Assembly: GCA_964627795.1 (NCBI GenBank)
Contig: CAZVLF010000001.1
Location: forward strand, 124,001-188,000
Source of the DNA: CANDYO01 sp964627795
GTDB taxonomy: Bacteria > Pseudomonadota > Alphaproteobacteria > Rickettsiales > CANDYO01
Length of the DNA stretch: 64,000 nt
Direction of reading: 5' to 3'
Part shown: positions 49,604-57,994 of the stretch, piece by piece
Position numbering within the stretch: the first letter of the stretch is position 1
Layout: the number at the start of each line of letters is the position of its first letter
Position numbers and translations under genes: made by a program
Notes under the pieces: model-generated
Seen by the model: the letters and a program-made list of their open reading frames with translations, nothing else
The model's database searches: none
What the model was told of the DNA's origin: nothing

Positions 49604-51475
49604 TTAACGCTCACTAAACACTACAGAGTTTCTATTAAAATGTTGTTCCAAAAACTCTTTTAATGCAGCAAATTCAGATGTATATGTTTCTTCATTATAA
49701 ATCATTGGTTTTTTTAATGTCATTTTAAAATCAATAATAAGGTCTTTACCTTTATTTTCTAATTTGCGTGAAATATATAGCCACTTACTATCCATTTCTT
49801 GATTAAGGTTTTTAATATTTTTAACTTTAACATTTTTTATTATAGATTTTTTATGTTTTGTAAATGGACTACCCACAAAAATATCACAAATAGTATCAGA
49901 AGGAATATCTATAAAATAATCAATAATGTAATCGGAAGTTAAGTAAAGGGCATAACCTAAATTTGTTGAATATAATTGATTATTTTTTTCAAATGCATAG
50001 TTAATAGCTATATCTTTTACCAATCTTGATTTAAGAATTGGAAACTCTAACCTTTTCTTAAATTTATCTTCTAAAATAGAATTACTTAGATCATTATATA
50101 ATTTATCTTTTATACTTTCTCTTGAATTATATAGTTCAGCCGCTGTAAGTGATAAAGCAAGCTGATTTTTCATGGTTATGGTTCCTTCTTCTAAAATTTT
50201 GTTTTTACTTAAAATCTTTTTACTACTTACTAAATCAACAGAAGGCTCTAAAGGATTTATAGCATCAGTTTCTAATAATTGAGAATTCTCTTTATCTAAC
50301 ACTAATGCTATACTATCAGCTATATCTGGAAAAATCTTTCCTGCCATACTCTGAATGTTTGTTGGATCAATCCAGTAATATTTGCCAGATTGTGCTTTAA
50401 CATAAACAATTGCATGATTAAATGCATACATACTTGGCATAGGATAAAAATCCTCAGTTCCTTCTCCTCTTTCTATTAAAGCAAATTTAGCATCAAAACC
50501 TAAGTTAGTTAAAATGGCTACTGTAGCAGCTGAAAAATCTTTGCAATCTCCAAGCAAAGTTTCACTTACTAAACTTAAATCTCTTGGGGCAAACCTTCCA
50601 TTAACAGACGTTCTATCACTAAGATATTGAATTTTATCATTTAAAGCAGATGTTACATAATTGATTTTATCTATTTCATTCTCTAACTGACTGGCTTCTT
50701 TAGCAATTTGTTCAAAAAGTTCAGGTAACTTTTGGTCATAAATTTTACTAAAATTTTCATTACCAACCTTATTACCAAACTCTTTCCATGAGTCTAAAGT
50801 AGAAATTAACACCCAAGGAACTTTTTTTATACTAAGAATTCCATTTGTTGGCTCATTTACAACATATTTGATGATTGGTCTTTTTAAATCAACTTCAATA
50901 GAATATTTCTCGTTCTTTACTAGCAAATAGTCTTCTGGATCATTTTCTTTAAAGTAAAGTGGAATTTTACTCGCTAATTTATAATGAAAATTATGTAAAA
51001 TTGTATTTTCTTTAGAAAAAATCAAGAAACTATCAAAAAACTTGTCTAAGTTAGGTTTTTTAACTTTTTTGATGTATCTAACATAAAATTTATTTCCAAT
51101 TTCAATCTTTGGAAATGCAACTAATATTTGTCTATATTGATCAAAACCCTGGCTGGCACTAGCTAAAGGTTTATCTTCGATTAATTTATCTTCTACTTTA
51201 AATTCTTTGCCATCAGAAATTGTTTTTGCTTCTATAAGTTTTATTTCTTGTGAATCCCCATCATAGGCAATTGTATATCTAGTTACATATTCTCTTCCAG
51301 CTTCTTTTAAAATTTCAAATTCTTCCTCTACCTCAGCTTCATAAGTTCCATCTTCATTAACAGAAACATTAATATTTTCTATGTTTATTTTAATAGAAGC
51401 ATCTTCAAATTTTGCCCATTTCGCAGCAGATATAATAGGAAAAAAAAGTAAAAATATAAGAAAATAGTAGCGCAT
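49604..51475 (-). CDS. Secreted DUF3857/transglutaminase-like protein
   Basis: A 623-aa exported protein. The signal peptide is MRYYFLIFLLFFPIISAAKW, probably cut after ISAA. Residues about 25-190 form a DUF3857 domain (VSVNEDGTYEAEVEEEFEIL pattern). Residues about 250-400 form a transglutaminase-like papain-fold domain with the catalytic triad visible: Cys in LLGDCKDFSAATVAIL, His in YAFNHAIVYV and Asp in YYWIDPTN. A C-terminal beta-rich domain follows. These proteins are periplasmic or outer-membrane-facing in many Gram-negatives, and their substrates are unknown. It converges with the gene at 48828. Confidence 0.82.
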   Translation of the reverse strand: MRYYFLIFLLFFPIISAAKWAKFEDASIKINIENINVSVNEDGTYEAEVEEEFEILKEAGREYVTRYTIAYDGDSQEIKLIEAKTISDGKEFKVEDKLIEDKPLASASQGFDQYRQILVAFPKIEIGNKFYVRYIKKVKKPNLDKFFDSFLIFSKENTILHNFHYKLASKIPLYFKENDPEDYLLVKNEKYSIEVDLKRPIIKYVVNEPTNGILSIKKVPWVLISTLDSWKEFGNKVGNENFSKIYDQKLPELFEQIAKEASQLENEIDKINYVTSALNDKIQYLSDRTSVNGRFAPRDLSLVSETLLGDCKDFSAATVAILTNLGFDAKFALIERGEGTEDFYPMPSMYAFNHAIVYVKAQSGKYYWIDPTNIQSMAGKIFPDIADSIALVLDKENSQLLETDAINPLEPSVDLVSSKKILSKNKILEEGTITMKNQLALSLTAAELYNSRESIKDKLYNDLSNSILEDKFKKRLEFPILKSRLVKDIAINYAFEKNNQLYSTNLGYALYLTSDYIIDYFIDIPSDTICDIFVGSPFTKHKKSIIKNVKVKNIKNLNQEMDSKWLYISRKLENKGKDLIIDFKMTLKKPMIYNEETYTSEFAALKEFLEQHFNRNSVVFSER

Positions 51476-51594
51476 ATTATAGATCCCGCAAGATAGGTTT
51501 ATAATATAAATTATATTAAAAAAATTTAAATTTTCTATGATTAAATTTATTTACTCAGATTATCAACATTTTCTTTTAGGTTAAAATTAGTTTA

Positions 51595-51623
51595 TTGACA
51601 CTTCAACCCGCCACTCATATAAT
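51595..51623 (+). promoter_or_regulatory. Perfect consensus sigma70 promoter for the EamA gene
   Basis: TTGACA at 51595-51600 and TATAAT at 51618-51623, separated by exactly 17 bases. Transcription would start about 125 bases before the EamA ATG. The leader contains a GTG-started frame of 36 codons behind AAGGGA that ends just inside the EamA gene and could be a leader peptide. A full consensus promoter is unusual in this window. Confidence 0.75.
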
Positions 51624-51755
51624 CTAAATGTTTTGTCTAAAAGGGAAAAGCAGTGCTAATAACCTTCATTAACAACCATAACTCTATATTTTCGCTTTCT
51701 TTAAAATCTCCACCATTTTATTTTCATCTAATCAACTCTAATATAAGGATAAATT

Positions 51756-52766
51756 ATGTCTAATGTTTCAAGTTATAGAAATACCAATGGAATAGTCTTA
51801 ATGCTTATAAATGCCTTCGCTACTTCTATGCTATATAGCATTATGAAATATCTAACTGCTTATATAAATTCTCATCAGGTTGTATTTCTTTATAAATTAC
51901 TAGTATTAGTTGGAATAATTCCTTGGATTTTATATGATGGAATTGCGTGCATTAAAACTAAAAAATTTAAAATTCATCTATTAAGAGGCCTGGTAAGCAC
52001 AAGCGGAGCTTTATGTTTTATGTATGGAATGAGCAAAGTTGATATAGCAAGTGCAACTGCTTTAAATAAAATGGAGCCAATATTATTAATGATTGTTGGA
52101 GCATTTTACTTTAAGGAAAAGTTAACCCAAAGAAAAATATTTGTCGTTCTGTTAAGCTGCCTAGGAATGTTGTTTGTTGTATACCCAATAATTTCCTTTG
52201 AAAAGGGAAATTTATCTTTACCGTGGTTTACAAGCAAAAGTGAAGCAGGATTTAATTATAACTACTTAATAATAATTTTTGGAGTATTTTTATGGACAAT
52301 AAATAGTAGTGTAGTTAAAGTTTTAGGAAAAACTGAGTCTAATAGAACTCAATTATTTTATGTATCTTTAATATCAGTTATAGTGGCAGGGCCAATAGCA
52401 CTTTGCAAATGGGAAAAGTTAAATTCGTCAACACTTTTTATGCCAATAGGATTAGATTTATCTTTTATAAATAATATTTCCTCCCCCACTATAGGGCTTC
52501 TTTTATGCATGGGAATGCTACATTTTATTCATGTTGCATGCAATTTCCAATCTCTTAAAATTGCTGAGATGTCTGTTGTAGCTCCTTTTGATTACAGTAG
52601 GTTAGTTTTTGGAGGGATATTAGGATATTGCTTCTTTAATAATACTCCAACATTAAGTGCATTAATTGGCTATATATTAATAATTGCCTCAGGAGTTTAC
52701 TTACTTAAGAGTGAAGCTAAAATGAGGAAAGCTACCTTAAATACTACAAAAAGCGAAGATCTTTAA
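51756..52766 (+). CDS. EamA/DMT-family transporter
   Basis: A 336-aa membrane protein with about ten hydrophobic helices in two homologous halves, each an EamA domain. The first half has the pattern RGLVSTSGALCFMYGM, then SATALNKMEPILLMIVGAFYFKEKLTQRK, written here in parts (SATALNKMEPILLMIV / GAFYFKEKLTQRK). The second half has the matching APFDYSRLVFGGILGYCFF. Drug/metabolite transporters of this type import or export metabolites; in Rickettsiales some carry S-adenosylmethionine or other host metabolites, but the substrate here is unknown. AAGGAT lies 8 bases before the ATG. It is driven by the consensus promoter at 51595. Confidence 0.85.
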   Translation: MSNVSSYRNTNGIVLMLINAFATSMLYSIMKYLTAYINSHQVVFLYKLLVLVGIIPWILYDGIACIKTKKFKIHLLRGLVSTSGALCFMYGMSKVDIASATALNKMEPILLMIVGAFYFKEKLTQRKIFVVLLSCLGMLFVVYPIISFEKGNLSLPWFTSKSEAGFNYNYLIIIFGVFLWTINSSVVKVLGKTESNRTQLFYVSLISVIVAGPIALCKWEKLNSSTLFMPIGLDLSFINNISSPTIGLLLCMGMLHFIHVACNFQSLKIAEMSVVAPFDYSRLVFGGILGYCFFNNTPTLSALIGYILIIASGVYLLKSEAKMRKATLNTTKSEDL

Positions 52767-52876
52767 ATAAGTTCTTCCTACTTAGCTTAATTTTAATGTT
52801 TAATGCTTTACAAAAAAGCAAAAAAAAATGTTGAATATTGAATAAATCCTGGTATAAATATACACTCATAGCCAGG

Positions 52877-52951
52877 TGGGGCGTCGCCAAGTGGTAAGGC
52901 AACGGTTTTTGATACCGTCATGCGCAGGTTCGAATCCTTCCGCCCCAGCCA
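52877..52951 (+). tRNA. tRNA-Gln (anticodon TTG)
   Basis: A 75-base cloverleaf with acceptor TGGGGCG / CGCCCCA, discriminator G and encoded CCA. The anticodon stem ACGGT / ACCGT encloses TTTTGAT with anticodon TTG. The T-arm GGTTCGAATCC is standard. Confidence 0.95.
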
Positions 52952-53652
52952 TTTATCTTCTAAGTTGTTTAGCAATAATAATATTATACAAAGTTAATTT
53001 AATTAAAGAAGTGTTTAAATAATATTGAATTCATACTTTTATAAAAATATAAAGTTTTCTTATTAATCAATATAAAAATTTATCTAAAAACTGACTAGCC
53101 TTTCATCTTTGTAAAAAGGAGGGAAAATAAAAACTTTAAAATGTAGTTGATTTTATGGTTTTGTAACGCTTACATATTTAGATTGCCAAAAGATTTATTA
53201 ATATATATAACCAGCTATAATGCTTAAAGTCTACAACTGGGCTCTAAAGCAAGACTTAAAATAACATACTTAAAGGCATAATTCGCTATGCTGAAGAGTC
53301 TATTTCTAACTTAAATGTTTTTACACTTAAAATAACTATTAATATTTAATTATATCAACTTATAAGGATATAGAAAAACTTATTATTTTTTTAAATTATC
53401 AAAATTTAAATAAGAATCCAAGCAAGATTTATAAATAAGATTTCTTTAAACTCAATAAAGAGAACGGTCACAAAAATAATTTTCTTTATTGAAAATTTAT
53501 GGTTAAGAGTAGTTTTTTAGTCTAAAAAACTATAGATTAATAAAGAGAATTTATATGAAAAATTTATCATATTTATAATCGCGCCCGACCCCATTTTTTA
53601 AATAGGGGCCAAGCAGCAAATTTAAAAAATTCTTTTTTGGATTTTTTAATTT
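52952..53652. other. 701-base stretch without a gene, holding small decayed fragments
   Basis: No intact gene is seen. At 53220-53264 and 53269-53349 two short frames in different phases (MLKVYNWALKQDLK; then LKGIIRYAEESISNL) look like parts of one eroded gene, too short to identify. There is a perfect 23-base palindrome at 53510-53532 and a small GC-rich patch at 53581-53611 with CCCC/GGGG arms downstream of the KGG gene, which could be a weak hairpin. The rest is AT-rich. Confidence 0.4.
53510..53532. repeat. 23-base perfect palindrome
   Basis: Arms TAGTTTTTTAG and CTAAAAAACTA of 11 bases with a single central T. There is no loop long enough for a normal RNA hairpin, so a protein-binding site or chance is more likely. 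No gene adjoins it closely. Confidence 0.4.
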
Positions 53653-54039
53653 TTATTTATTACCGTGGGATTTTCCTCCTTTACTACCACGTTCAGCCAT
53701 CCCTTCATGACCAGCTCTTTCAGCAGTGGTATGGCCTCCTTTACTACCACGTTCAGCCATTCCTTCATGACCAGCTCTTTCAGCTGAAGCATGCCCTCCT
53801 TTACTTGCAATTTCTTGAACTTGTTCTCTAGGCATTGAGGCAAAACCACGTTTGGATGTATCTCCACTAGGTTCATGATGATGACTAGACTTTCCTGTAG
53901 AAGAATGCCCTGTAGAATGCCCTGTAGAATGCCCTGTAGAATGCCCTCCTTTACTTCCAATATCTTGTACTTTCTCCTTAGACATTGAGGCAAAACCACG
54001 TTTAGATGTATCTCCACTTGATTCGCTTTTATTAGTCAT
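53653..54039 (-). CDS. KGG-repeat stress-type protein
   Basis: A 128-aa hydrophilic, glycine- and histidine-rich protein of the stress-induced KGG/con-10-like family. The motif KRGFASM-(S/P)-x-E-x-V-Q-x-I-x-SKGG occurs twice in full. Two shorter AERAGHEGMAERGSKGG copies follow. Between the two full motifs lies a run of HSTG repeats and a histidine cluster (KSSHHHEPSG). Such proteins are seen in general stress or desiccation responses in free-living bacteria, so one in a host-dependent lineage is notable. GGAGG lies 6 bases before the ATG. Encoded by internally repeated DNA. A frame offset over the same DNA is a shadow. Confidence 0.85.
   Translation of the reverse strand: MTNKSESSGDTSKRGFASMSKEKVQDIGSKGGHSTGHSTGHSTGHSSTGKSSHHHEPSGDTSKRGFASMPREQVQEIASKGGHASAERAGHEGMAERGSKGGHTTAERAGHEGMAERGSKGGKSHGNK
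53675..53946 (-). repeat. Tandem DNA repeats inside the KGG gene
   Basis: Two 50-base copies with a single mismatch (53675-53724 and 53735-53784) at a 60-base period encode the AERAGHEGMAERGSKGG units. A separate array of about 3.7 copies of a 12-base unit (TGTAGAATGCCC, 53903-53946) encodes HSTG repeats. Both are in-frame repeat lengths that could expand or contract by slippage. Confidence 0.85.
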
Positions 54040-54351
54040 AGCAACCTCCGTTTTATGCTTTGATTAAACTATCCTTAAAATTAAGGCTTGCCTTCATCAC
54101 TAAGATAAAAACCTAGGTATTTATTCCTTTTGAGGAAGCTTTTAAAAGACGCAAAACCTCGTTTAAGGATGTAAGTTAATTATAGCGCACTACATGGCAA
54201 AAATCAATATTTTTTAACCTTATATTAAGAGATTTCTTAATATATTAAGCAAGCATCTATATTATCTGTCTTATAATTTTTATATAGATGGCAAGAAAAT
54301 TACTGAATTTTTACTATTATAATTAAGTTTGTATAATTTCAATTGCACAAG
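54040..54351. other. 312-base non-coding leader and spacer
   Basis: Upstream of the KGG gene (minus strand) and downstream of the 54352 gene. It contains an AAAACCTAGGT-type short palindrome near 54108 and the KGG ribosome site. I see no gene, RNA or clear terminator. Confidence 0.4.
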
Positions 54352-55038
54352 CTAAATAAATTCTTGAAATATTTTTGATGCTTTCTCAGAAGACTCTTCT
54401 AAGTATTTATCATAGGGTGAAGGGATTTTATGCCCACTACTTATCATTAACATTTCGGTGCCCTCATAAGCCAAAAATTCAGCCGAGCTTAAAGGAATAA
54501 ATTTTTTTCCTTTAAATAATTTTTCTAAATTTTTAGGAAAATGAGGTCCATCACTTGCTAAATTCATTTGAGGGTTGCTATTAGTATTTTTTACTTGAAT
54601 GATAAAAGTATCTTTTTTCTTTAAGTTAAACTCTAACTGAATTTTTTCTATTTTTTCAGGTAAAATTATTTTATATGCAAGAGAAGTATGCTCATTATGA
54701 AAAAATATAATATATCTACCATAACCAATACATTTAGCTCTGCCTAAATGCCTTTTTCCTTTTGTTTTTGTTTGATATTCTTTTTCTTCAAAATCTTTTC
54801 TCAATTGGAAATAATTATCAAATATTTTTTCGATAAATGTAAAATAACTTTCACCTGTCTCTTCGGGTAAATGTTTTTTGCCAATTAAACATAGTATATA
54901 ACTATTTTTATTATCAGGCTTAAGCAGCAGCATAGAATGTTGCACCTCTCCTAAATTATGGGCAACATCATGCTGTATTTTGGGCCTTACAAAGAAATAT
55001 ATATTGCCAGCTTGTAAAATTAAGTCGCTTTTTCTCAC
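54352..55038 (-). CDS. Conserved-looking protein of unknown function
   Basis: A 228-aa soluble protein. I cannot name its family. The start is GTG with AAGG 7 bases upstream, 9 bases after the stop of the BON gene at 55048, so the two are one transcript. Visible blocks are LILQAGNIYFFVRPKIQ, YILCLIGKKHLPEE, RAKCIGYGRYIIFFHNEHTS, FIIQVKNTNS and the end LSSAEFLAYEGTEMLMIS. These blocks read like a globular, ordinary conserved domain, not low-complexity effector sequence. No signal peptide. Its place behind BON genes suggests a stress- or envelope-related role, without proof. Confidence 0.65.
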   Translation of the reverse strand: MRKSDLILQAGNIYFFVRPKIQHDVAHNLGEVQHSMLLLKPDNKNSYILCLIGKKHLPEETGESYFTFIEKIFDNYFQLRKDFEEKEYQTKTKGKRHLGRAKCIGYGRYIIFFHNEHTSLAYKIILPEKIEKIQLEFNLKKKDTFIIQVKNTNSNPQMNLASDGPHFPKNLEKLFKGKKFIPLSSAEFLAYEGTEMLMISSGHKIPSPYDKYLEESSEKASKIFQEFI

Positions 55039-55047
55039 TTTAAAACC

Positions 55048-55302
55048 TTAAAAACCAGTTATTTCTATTTTAGATATCACTTCTTTAACTCCATCAGTAT
55101 TTTCAGCAATTTCAATAGCCTGGTTGATATCATTAATTGAAGGCAATTCTCCAAATAATTTTACTACACCTTTGTTAGTTTCTACGTGAACATTTGCCAC
55201 CTTTAATATATCGTTACCAAGAAATTTGGCTTTAATTTTAGCTGTAATTGTAGAATCAGAAATTAGTTCCTTTCCTGCTTCAAAAGTTGATTTTACATCC
55301 AT
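55048..55302 (-). CDS. Single-BON-domain protein (paralogue 1)
   Basis: An 84-aa protein formed almost wholly of one BON domain: SDSTITAKIKAKFLGNDIL, then VHVETNKGVVKLFGELPSI, split here as VHVETNKGVV / KLFGELPSI, then ITGF at the end. BON domains bind phospholipids or envelope components. I choose the ATG at 55302 (MDVKSTFEAGKE), which has GGAGG 5 bases upstream and matches its paralogue; an upstream frame would add ten residues. No signal peptide is seen, which is unusual for BON proteins. Co-transcribed with the 54352 gene. Confidence 0.85.
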   Translation of the reverse strand: MDVKSTFEAGKELISDSTITAKIKAKFLGNDILKVANVHVETNKGVVKLFGELPSINDINQAIEIAENTDGVKEVISKIEITGF

Positions 55303-55459
55303 AATTACCTCCATAATTTTTGCTATCATCATTTATGGTATAGATTAATTCTAGCTATTAGTTAAAATTGTTTTAAACAATTTTTTTTTATTAATAATCA
55401 ATTAAATCACCTTAGAAATATGCCTAGAATTGGCACTATAGTTTTATTTTAATTAGTAT

Positions 55460-55711
55460 TTATATTTTCAATTCAATTTTAGATATTACCTCTATAACTC
55501 CATCAGTATCCTCAGCAATTTCAATGGCCTGGTTAATATCGTCAATTGAGGGTAGCTTTCCTGATAATATAACTATACCCTTGTTTGTTTCTACATGTAT
55601 ATTTGTAGCTTTTAAAATATCATCACCTAAAAATTTTGCTTTAATTTTTGTTGTAATTGCAGAATCAGTAATTAATTCCTTTCCTGCTTCAAGAGTTGAT
55701 TTAACGTTCAT
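55460..55711 (-). CDS. Single-BON-domain protein (paralogue 2)
   Basis: An 83-aa protein very similar to the one at 55048 (start MNVKSTLEAGKELITDSAIT; same GKLPSIDDINQAIEIAEDTDG core, written here as GKLPSI / DDINQAIEIAEDTDG). The two are clearly a tandem duplication separated by about 160 bases. The ATG at 55711 has GGAGG 5 bases upstream. It begins 31 bases after the membrane-protein gene at 55743 ends, so it is probably in that transcript. Confidence 0.85.
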   Translation of the reverse strand: MNVKSTLEAGKELITDSAITTKIKAKFLGDDILKATNIHVETNKGIVILSGKLPSIDDINQAIEIAEDTDGVIEVISKIELKI

Positions 55712-55742
55712 AACAACCTCCACTTTCTGTTATTATTGGATT

Positions 55743-56567
55743 TTATATGGGAGATAGAAGCTCCCCTACTCTTTTATAAGTTATTGTTCGTATGTAACCC
55801 CAATTGAGAAATTTAAATGTATCTTCTGCATTGGCGTTAAATTGTCTTACTATGATACCTTTATTCAATTTTTTAATAACAAAAACATTTTTTAAGACTT
55901 CATCACCAGGCAACACCACATGTATATCCACTGAATGATAAACATCATAATTCTGCTTAGTAAAATATTTATTTTCTACATATCCTTGAGCCATACCACC
56001 AATATAGGGCATTAAAACAAGGAAAAGAAGAATGAATATAGGCATTGCACCAGCTGAAATAAAAGTGACCTTGCTCTCCGTTCCTCTTTCATTCATCAAT
56101 TTGATTGATATTCTATAAAAAAGAACAAAAAGAAAACAAATTGCTACAGCAGTAGTAATAAGAAATATTATTGAATAAGATGGGTTATTATTGATCATTT
56201 GGCTTAATGTTGGCCAGTATTTACTATAATATACCCCCTTTAATAGGAAATAGGCACTTATAATAAATGTAAAAACTCCGAATGTTAATACTTTATTAAA
56301 TTCCTCTCTTACTCGCATTTTTATAAAAGCTAGTGAGCCACTAAAAAATAAAATCGCCCCTAGTAAGAAAAACCATATATTATGTATTGTAGCATCAATA
56401 TAATCACTAATTTCAAGTAAATCTATAATTTGAGGATTAATTTGCTTTAGATAGCCAATATTATAGCAAATTGATAAGGTAAGAATAATTACATAAACTG
56501 CGCCGGAGAAGCTTATTACAGAACCCAAGGTTTCTTTAATTGGCTTTGTCAGTGTTTCTTCTGCCAT
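55743..56567 (-). CDS. Membrane protein of unknown function
   Basis: A 274-aa integral membrane protein with four or five hydrophobic segments (about residues 18-36, 60-80, 90-112, 125-150 and 165-190). A soluble C-terminal domain of about 80 residues follows (VDIHVVLPGDEVLKNVFVIK onwards), beta-strand rich and presumably periplasmic or cytoplasmic depending on helix number. I do not recognise a family. It is flanked on both sides by BON-domain genes on the same strand, so it may belong to the same envelope-stress group. Confidence 0.65.
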   Translation of the reverse strand: MAEETLTKPIKETLGSVISFSGAVYVIILTLSICYNIGYLKQINPQIIDLLEISDYIDATIHNIWFFLLGAILFFSGSLAFIKMRVREEFNKVLTFGVFTFIISAYFLLKGVYYSKYWPTLSQMINNNPSYSIIFLITTAVAICFLFVLFYRISIKLMNERGTESKVTFISAGAMPIFILLFLVLMPYIGGMAQGYVENKYFTKQNYDVYHSVDIHVVLPGDEVLKNVFVIKKLNKGIIVRQFNANAEDTFKFLNWGYIRTITYKRVGELLSPI

Positions 56568-56667
56568 AAAATAACTCCCATTATTAGTTAATTCACATTT
56601 CTTAACTATAGCCGAAAATAATCAGACTTTTGTTAAAGAGGGATGCTAATCCCTCTTTAAAAAAATT

Positions 56668-57489
56668 TTACTGCCTTTGTACTTTTAGCTGGGATATTAC
56701 TTTCTCAACTCCATTAGTTAGTTTAGCAATTGATATAGCCCTTTGCTCTGCAGCTTTATTAAAAACTACTCCGCTAATGGTAACTTCTTTGTTTATTGTT
56801 TTTACATGAATATCTAGTCCATTTAGCTCTTCATCTTCAAAGTATCTTAATTTTATTATTGAAGTAATAGCACTATCTGAAGCAAGATTTTTAAGCGAAC
56901 TTGCCTTATTAATCTCTAGATGAGAAATTACGTCTTTAACTTGTCTAATTTCTTTTGCTAAAGAAATTGCTTTTCTTTTTGTCTTTTCATCCGGAACGCT
57001 ACCTTTTAAAGTAACTTTACCGTTAATCGTCTTAACGCTAATATCTAAGAAATTTATCTCCGAATCATCAAGAAACGCCACTTTAACTCTTGATGTAATC
57101 ATTGCATCGCTACTTGCTTTACGAATCAAGCCAGCATCTGTGATTTCTAAATCAGAGTCAACATGACGAACTCCCTTGGTTGCTTTAGCTATAGAAATAG
57201 CTAATTGTTTTTCCTCTTCACTTGGAACCGTTCCAACCAAAGTAACGCTTCCGTTTATTGTAGTTACTCTAATATTAAGCCCACTTATTCTATCATCAGC
57301 AAGAAATTGTCTTTTTATAGAAATTGTTATTTTTGCATCAGACATTATGTTAGACATTTTACTAGATTCATCACTATGCTTTTGATTGGATGAAGAAACA
57401 TTATATTGGTAGTTAGTATCTGCTAAAGAGGTTAATGAAGAACAGCCGAGTGCTGCAAAAGTGAAAATGTTTAAAAGTTTGGTTTTCAT
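56668..57489 (-). CDS. Exported triple-BON protein (OsmY-like)
   Basis: A 273-aa protein with an N-terminal export signal. Either a lipobox (FAALGC, Cys16) or a signal peptidase I site after SLA could be used. Three BON domains follow, each starting with SDAxIT-like sequence: MSDAKITISIKRQFLADD, SSDAMITSRVKVAFLDD and ASDSAITSIIKLRYFEDE. Each contains the TINGxVTLxGxVP core. OsmY-type BON proteins are periplasmic and induced by osmotic stress in enterobacteria. GGAGA lies 7 bases before the ATG. It is related to the small BON proteins downstream. Confidence 0.88.
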   Translation of the reverse strand: MKTKLLNIFTFAALGCSSLTSLADTNYQYNVSSSNQKHSDESSKMSNIMSDAKITISIKRQFLADDRISGLNIRVTTINGSVTLVGTVPSEEEKQLAISIAKATKGVRHVDSDLEITDAGLIRKASSDAMITSRVKVAFLDDSEINFLDISVKTINGKVTLKGSVPDEKTKRKAISLAKEIRQVKDVISHLEINKASSLKNLASDSAITSIIKLRYFEDEELNGLDIHVKTINKEVTISGVVFNKAAEQRAISIAKLTNGVEKVISQLKVQRQ

Positions 57490-57866
57490 TTCAACTTCTC
57501 CTATATTTTAGAATTTATAGAGTGTTACTAAATGATAACCTTAGAACATTAACACAAATTAATTAATCAATCAACATAAAATTTTTACTATATGATAAAA
57601 GAAGGTTAATCCTTTTATTATTATATTTCTTTTTTTTGTATTAATATCCACTTAAATTTCCATTCGCCAATATTTTATTAGCTTTTGGCAGCTTTATAAC
57701 AAATAAGCTATATATTAATAAGCTTAGATTAATTATTCATGACAACTCTAGAAAAGAATGTTTAATACAATTTTTCACTAGAAAATATCAAATATTAGAA
57801 AAAATAATAAGTTATATAATTAATGGAGTAATAAAAACAGTTAGAAGAAAAAGACATTTACTGAGA
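57490..57866. other. 377-base non-coding stretch before tRNA-Phe
   Basis: AT-rich spacer between the triple-BON gene and tRNA-Phe. It has several TATAAT-like strings but no -35 partner I trust, and no gene, RNA or clean hairpin. Confidence 0.4.
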
Positions 57867-57942
57867 TGGTGCCCAGAGGCGGGATCGAACCACCGACACA
57901 AGGATTTTCAGTCCTTTGCTCTACCGACTGAGCTATCTGGGC
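57867..57942 (-). tRNA. tRNA-Phe (anticodon GAA)
   Basis: A 76-base cloverleaf on the minus strand with acceptor GCCCAGA / TCTGGGC, discriminator A and encoded CCA. The anticodon loop CTGAAAA carries GAA. T-arm GGTTCGATCC. Confidence 0.96.
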
Positions 57943-57994
57943 ATTTAGACTAGAAATTTATAGTCTAATTTTTTTCTCTTGTCTAGCGAAATTA

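Noticed and set aside
53581..53615. GC-rich patch with CCCC/GGGG arms downstream of the KGG gene
   Set aside because: The stem has a mismatch and no T-run in the right direction, so I do not call it a terminator or RNA gene.
53903..53946. Short tandem repeats considered as a CRISPR array
   Set aside because: The units are 12 bases with no spacers and lie inside a coding frame.
53646..54017. Second minus-strand frame over the KGG gene
   Set aside because: It is a shadow caused by the in-frame DNA repeats; the KGG frame has the recognised family motif and a good ribosome site.
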